DNA from: Colimorpha_A sp045593985
GTDB lineage: Bacteria; Bacillota; Clostridia; Oscillospirales; CAG-272
Length of the DNA: 16,059 nt
Assembly: GCA_045593985.1 (NCBI GenBank)
Contig: JAZNXR010000027.1
Coordinates: 1-16,059 of the forward strand
Reading direction: 5' to 3'
Shown here piece by piece: positions 13,189 to 16,059 of this stretch. The translations under genes were made by a program, and so were the position numbers. A model generated the notes under the pieces. The model searched no databases. It was given only the letters and a program-made list of their open reading frames with translations, and was not told the DNA's origin. How positions within the stretch are numbered: the first letter of the stretch is position 1; every line of letters starts with the position of its first letter.

Positions 13189-14331
13189 ATGATTTATAGG
13201 GTAAAAAACTGCAGAGGCTTTTCAGGACAGGGAAAAAATAATAATGCGCTTCTTTTTTCTTACGAAAACGGTAAATCGAGGGTAATTTCCGAGATTCCTA
13301 ACGGCGCAGAGGTAAAAACCGTCGATGCAAAGGGCGCGCTTCTCCTTCCCGCATTCACCGATATAGGCGCAAAATGCTACGATAAGCGTAATGAAAGCTC
13401 GGAATCCTGCGAAACGGCGTATGCGGCGGCAACTGTCGGCGGATATAGAAAAATCGTCACGCTGGGCGGCGATTGCTTTGGTGACGACCGTGTTATCTGC
13501 GGCAAAAATGTCGCAGACGGCATTGCGGGCAATGGAATTTACTATGGAAATTACGGCGATTGCGACATATATGAAGCTCTTTGCGCTGTAAAGCGCGTCG
13601 GCGGTCTTTATGTCTCAAACGGCATAAAGGATACCGAAAACGGCGGTTTTTCGCGCGGCATTGCATCAAAAATGACGGGTACAGTCGGCTTTTCACGCTA
13701 TGACGAGTGCGGAGAGCTGTCGAAGCTCCTTTTTGCTGCATACGAGAGTGGCGCAAGGGTGCATATTTTGGCAATCAGCTGCCGTGAGGCGCTTGAAATG
13801 ATAAAATCGGCAAAAAAATCGGGCGTTAACGTAACTGTCGGCGTCTCCCCCTTCCATCTTGCGCTGACGGAAAATGACGTCGCATTTTACGGCGCAAATT
13901 GTAAGCTTCTTCCTCCGCTTCGAGGCAGCGCAGACCGTGAGGCGTTGCGTGAAGGACTTTTTGACGGAAGCATTGACGTTGTAAGCTCACTGCATAAGCC
14001 GATTACAGATAGCGAAAAGCGTGATGCCGCAGGCTCGAAATACGGCTTATCGTCGATTGAAACGACGCTTCCTGCGCTCTTGACGTATTTGCCCGAGCTT
14101 GAGGAAAAGCCAAGCAGAATCGCTGAAATAATGGCTCTGAAGCCGTCCGAAATTATAGGCGAAGGCTTTGCGCTCCGCGAGGGCGAAGCGGCAGATTTTG
14201 TGCTTGTTGATCCCTCATCCGAGCTTGTGATTTCGAAAAATACGTTAAAGAGTAAATGCTCAAATACCCCCTTCCTCGGTCAAACACTCCTCGGATGCAA
14301 TTTGAGACTGTTTTTAAACGGAAAAGAATAA
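13189..14331 (+). CDS. Dihydroorotase-like pseudoenzyme (amidohydrolase fold, metal ligands lost)
   Basis: 380 residues aligning along its length with class I dihydroorotases: LLLPAFTDIGAK (51-62), ARVHILAIS (189-197), VNVTVGVSPFHLALTE (213-228), KLLPPLRGSADREALREG (239-256), IDVVSSLHKP (262-271), and YGLSSIETTLPALL. Active enzymes have DxHxH, a His in HICHLS, TPHHL and TDHAPH. Here DxHxH is DIGAK (Gly60, Lys62), the HLS His is Ala195, TPHHL is SPFHL and TDHAPH is SLHKPI (Leu268), so the zinc site is essentially gone. Inactive dihydroorotase homologs (PyrC-prime) are known to support aspartate transcarbamoylase in some bacteria; no pyr gene is here, so the role is open. AAAGGAAAGGAAG precedes the start. 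Last gene of the operon; the terminator begins at its stop codon. Confidence 0.85.
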   Translation: MIYRVKNCRGFSGQGKNNNALLFSYENGKSRVISEIPNGAEVKTVDAKGALLLPAFTDIGAKCYDKRNESSESCETAYAAATVGGYRKIVTLGGDCFGDDRVICGKNVADGIAGNGIYYGNYGDCDIYEALCAVKRVGGLYVSNGIKDTENGGFSRGIASKMTGTVGFSRYDECGELSKLLFAAYESGARVHILAISCREALEMIKSAKKSGVNVTVGVSPFHLALTENDVAFYGANCKLLPPLRGSADREALREGLFDGSIDVVSSLHKPITDSEKRDAAGSKYGLSSIETTLPALLTYLPELEEKPSRIAEIMALKPSEIIGEGFALREGEAADFVLVDPSSELVISKNTLKSKCSNTPFLGQTLLGCNLRLFLNGKE

Positions 14332-14359
14332 AAGCCGAAGCAAAGCTTCGGCTTTTATT
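14327..14359. terminator. Bidirectional rho-independent terminator
   Basis: Perfect 15-bp stem (14327-14341 with 14345-14359) with core AAAAGCCGAAGC/GCTTCGGCTTTT and a 3-nt loop. A/T ends on both sides let it work for the plus-strand operon and for the minus-strand methyltransferase gene that ends at 14371. It overlaps the stop codon of the dihydroorotase-like gene. Confidence 0.93.
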
Positions 14360-14370
14360 ATGATTTTTGA

Positions 14371-15576
14371 TCACTTTTCTTCCTTATTATATATAATGCG
14401 TGCAGGAGCTTCACAGTCGGAACTGTTTCCACCGAACAGCGAAATTCCGAAGGCGGCGGAGAGGGAGTCGAATTCCTTCCTTGCCGCTTCCCTCTTGCGT
14501 TCGCTCATTTGAGTGCGAACTGCACGAATGAGAAGATTTTTCGGCGTGTTTTCGGGATCAATAAGCTCGGTGACGTCGACGGAATATCCGTTTGCTTCAA
14601 GCCTCTTGCAGCGAAGGGCGTCAGTTAACGCAACGGCGAGCTTCTGCTTGATAAGCGAATGCTCAAAAACGGGAGAAAACAACTCGCCAAGCTCCGATTG
14701 CTTGTTAAGCTGGGAATTGATCTCATGCTGGCAGCACGGCGTTGACAAAATGACCTCAGCCCCGAGCCTTGCGGCGTTAGTCAACACAATGTCAGTAGCA
14801 ATGTCGCAGGCATGAAGCGAAAGCACAAGATCGGGACGGCGCTCCGGCTCGAATTTGTTTATATCACAGCAAACGAAGGAAAGCCCGTCAAATCCGATTT
14901 TTTCGGCAACCGACGAGCAGTAGGAAATAACGTCCTCCTTGAGGTCTGCGCCGACCATTTTGACCGTCCGACCTTTGATCTCGGTCAAAAACCAATACGA
15001 AGCGAAGGTCAGATAGCTCTTTCCGCAGCAGAGATCAAGCACGTAAAGCTCGCCCTGCGGAAGCTTCGGATAAATATCGTCAATATAATGAAGGAAGCGG
15101 TCGATCTGGCGGAATTTTGCCCGTTTCTTGTCAAACACTCTTCCCTTTTCGTCACTGACGCCAAGCTCAATAAGAAAGGGATAGATCTCGCCGTCACGCA
15201 AAAAGACCTGCTTGACACGGTCGTGCGAAAGATCAAGCACCTCACCGGCGCCGATTTTGCCCGAAACGAGAAGCTTTCCCTTGCTCGAAAGTCGGGCTTC
15301 AATATCGCCGCCCGTTGTCAGGAGATTGAGCTGACGGTATTCGCTAAAAATCGACAGGATGTATTCGGGAGCATCAGCAGCGGGAATATTCTTGTGAAGA
15401 ACCTTACCGTCGGTCATATAAGATGCGAGCTGAAGAATAATTCCTTCCTTATTATATATGTGCCCCTCGGTGCGAAGAATTTTCTTGTCAGTCGGCCTCG
15501 AAAGCACAAGCTTTTTGAGCGTTCCGCCGGAGATTGCGGCGTTGAGGGATAATAACAGCTTTTCCTTGGGATCCAA
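14371..15576 (-). CDS. Class I SAM-dependent methyltransferase (PF13679-like)
   Basis: 401 residues. An N-terminal domain of about 150 residues of unknown fold, rich in Lys and Leu, is followed by a Rossmann methyltransferase domain with motif I VLDLCCGKSYLTFA (179-192), VGADLKEDVI, LVLSLHACDIATD and a Cys-rich STPCCQHEIN. This set matches the Methyltransf_32-type proteins common in Clostridia; the substrate is not known and could be RNA or a small molecule. The start is TTG (15574-15576), giving MDPKEKLLL; AGAGGA at 15585-15590 lies 8 nt upstream and there is no ATG nearby in frame that would keep the alignment. It stands alone, convergent with the dihydroorotase-like gene and divergent from the rRNA operon. 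Confidence 0.85.
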   Translation of the reverse strand: MDPKEKLLLSLNAAISGGTLKKLVLSRPTDKKILRTEGHIYNKEGIILQLASYMTDGKVLHKNIPAADAPEYILSIFSEYRQLNLLTTGGDIEARLSSKGKLLVSGKIGAGEVLDLSHDRVKQVFLRDGEIYPFLIELGVSDEKGRVFDKKRAKFRQIDRFLHYIDDIYPKLPQGELYVLDLCCGKSYLTFASYWFLTEIKGRTVKMVGADLKEDVISYCSSVAEKIGFDGLSFVCCDINKFEPERRPDLVLSLHACDIATDIVLTNAARLGAEVILSTPCCQHEINSQLNKQSELGELFSPVFEHSLIKQKLAVALTDALRCKRLEANGYSVDVTELIDPENTPKNLLIRAVRTQMSERKREAARKEFDSLSAAFGISLFGGNSSDCEAPARIIYNKEEK

Positions 15577-15607
15577 TTTAATATTCCTCTCTGATTAATG
15601 TGAATAT

Positions 15608-15613
15608 ATTATA
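15608..15613 (-). promoter_or_regulatory. Probable -10 element of the methyltransferase gene
   Basis: On the minus strand a perfect TATAAT, about 31 nt before the TTG start. The -35 at 17-nt spacing is weak (TTGTAT), so the call rests on the -10 and position. Confidence 0.5.
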
Positions 15614-15721
15614 CTACATTGGCAAAAATAATACAAGAGTAGCAAGTTGCACAAATTGATGCTCAAAAATTCGGCGTTTTGACACCACTTCGACAAAGTG
15701 AAAAAAATCTTGAAAAAAGTG

Positions 15722-15750
15722 TTGACAGCCGGGTTTTCCTCTGCTATAAT
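15722..15750 (+). promoter_or_regulatory. rRNA operon promoter P1
   Basis: TTGACA (15722-15727), 17-nt spacer, TATAAT (15745-15750): a perfect match, with an A-rich upstream stretch (TTGAAAAAAGTG) that could be an UP element. The early transcript has a GNRA-loop hairpin GGGC-GTAA-GCCC (15769-15780). No protein gene is seen in 15577-16059. Confidence 0.9.
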
Positions 15751-15845
15751 AGTCAAGCGCTTTTGAGAGGGCGTAAGCCCAAACGGAAGCGAAAAAGCTG
15801 CATAAATAAGACTTCAAAATTTTTTAAAAAAGTTTTGAAAACCTA

Positions 15846-15874
15846 TTGACAAATAAGGTAACTTGTGGTAGAAT
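15846..15874 (+). promoter_or_regulatory. rRNA operon promoter P2
   Basis: TTGACA (15846-15851), 17-nt spacer, TAGAAT (15869-15874), 124 nt after P1. It is also preceded by an A/T-rich segment; TTCAAAA and TTTTGAA there form an inverted repeat at about 15813-15839. Tandem promoters are usual for rRNA operons. Confidence 0.85.
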
Positions 15875-15882
15875 ATAATTCC

Positions 15883-16059
15883 GCCGCAAGAAATTATGCG
15901 GCAAAGCGGTCCTTGAAAATTGAACAACAGAAGAGAAAGTACAAAGCACAAGAAGTCAAGAATACTTGAACTGAAATGTGAATACGATCTCGTACAATTC
16001 CTTTAAATAAGTAAAAGAGTAAGCTAAGAAGCAAAACTCGACAAATCAGATTTTAGACT
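15883..16059 (+). other. rRNA operon 5' leader with boxA-like antitermination region
   Basis: A hairpin GCCGCA-N8-TGCGGC (15883-15902) is followed by GTCCTTGAAAATTGAACAAC (15909-15928), the Firmicute rRNA leader/spacer phrase that includes the boxA-like NusB/S10 antitermination signal. A small hairpin TCAAG-AATA-CTTGA follows (15956-15969). The rest is purine-rich, as in rRNA leaders. The 16S 5' end (AGAGTTTGATC-type) is not reached, so the gene should begin shortly after 16059. The assignment is from the leader phrase and tandem promoters, not from 16S sequence. Confidence 0.8.

Noticed and set aside
13391..13591. Short plus-strand open frame inside the dihydroorotase-like gene
   Set aside because: Out-of-frame shadow within a gene with good alignment and start site.
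15614..15817. A 67-residue open frame on the minus strand overlapping the rRNA promoter region
   Set aside because: It covers the perfect P1 promoter, has no ribosome-binding site and no family resemblance; chance frame.
15929..16059. Start of 16S rRNA inside the window
   Set aside because: No AGAGTTTGATC-type 5' sequence is present up to the last base; only leader is seen.

Overview
The window is bacterial chromosome, most likely from an uncultured gut Clostridia-type Firmicute (Oscillospirales/Christensenellales-like). The grounds are ribosomal proteins of Firmicute type (137-residue S12, 156-residue S7), strong AAGGAGG ribosome-binding sites, consensus TTGACA-17-TATAAT promoters, a Bacillus-type parS sequence, a chromosomal ParA/ParB pair with a Noc-like ParB paralog, and Clostridia-style hairpin repeats. 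The genus cannot be settled from the sequence alone.

Layout. (1) 1-1641, minus strand: the start of the str operon, promoter - rpsL - structured spacer - rpsG - fusA (fusA runs off the left edge). (2) 1796-4156, plus strand: promoter - pfkA - a membrane-anchored VanY/M15-like protein that has lost its zinc ligands - terminator. (3) 4157-4508: no gene; a cluster of REP-like hairpin repeats. (4) 4509-11614, minus strand: in transcription order a Noc-like ParB paralog, a parS cluster, parA (own promoter), parB, serS, a two-TM unknown, a membrane-anchored MORN-repeat protein, a YwaF-type membrane protein, and a TIGR01212 (YtqA/MnmL-type) radical SAM protein. (5) 11793-14359, plus strand: a three-gene operon (acyl-ACP thioesterase, orphan winged-helix regulator with a degenerate receiver, dihydroorotase-like pseudoenzyme) between a consensus promoter and a strong terminator. 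(6) 14371-15576, minus strand: a SAM-dependent methyltransferase with a TTG start. (7) 15577-16059: two tandem consensus promoters and the leader of an rRNA operon; the 16S gene itself would begin just past the right edge.

Together the genes cover translation (S12, S7, EF-G, SerRS, an rRNA operon, a probable tRNA-modifying radical SAM enzyme), glycolysis (ATP-PFK) and chromosome segregation (ParABS plus Noc-like protein). parABS, serS and an rRNA operon in one place suggest an origin-proximal region. The features most worth a second look are three proteins that keep a known enzyme or switch fold but have lost key residues (VanY-like, dihydroorotase-like, Noc-like), a pseudoknot-capable RNA between rpsL and rpsG, and REP-like hairpins with a GTAG flank and covarying stems.
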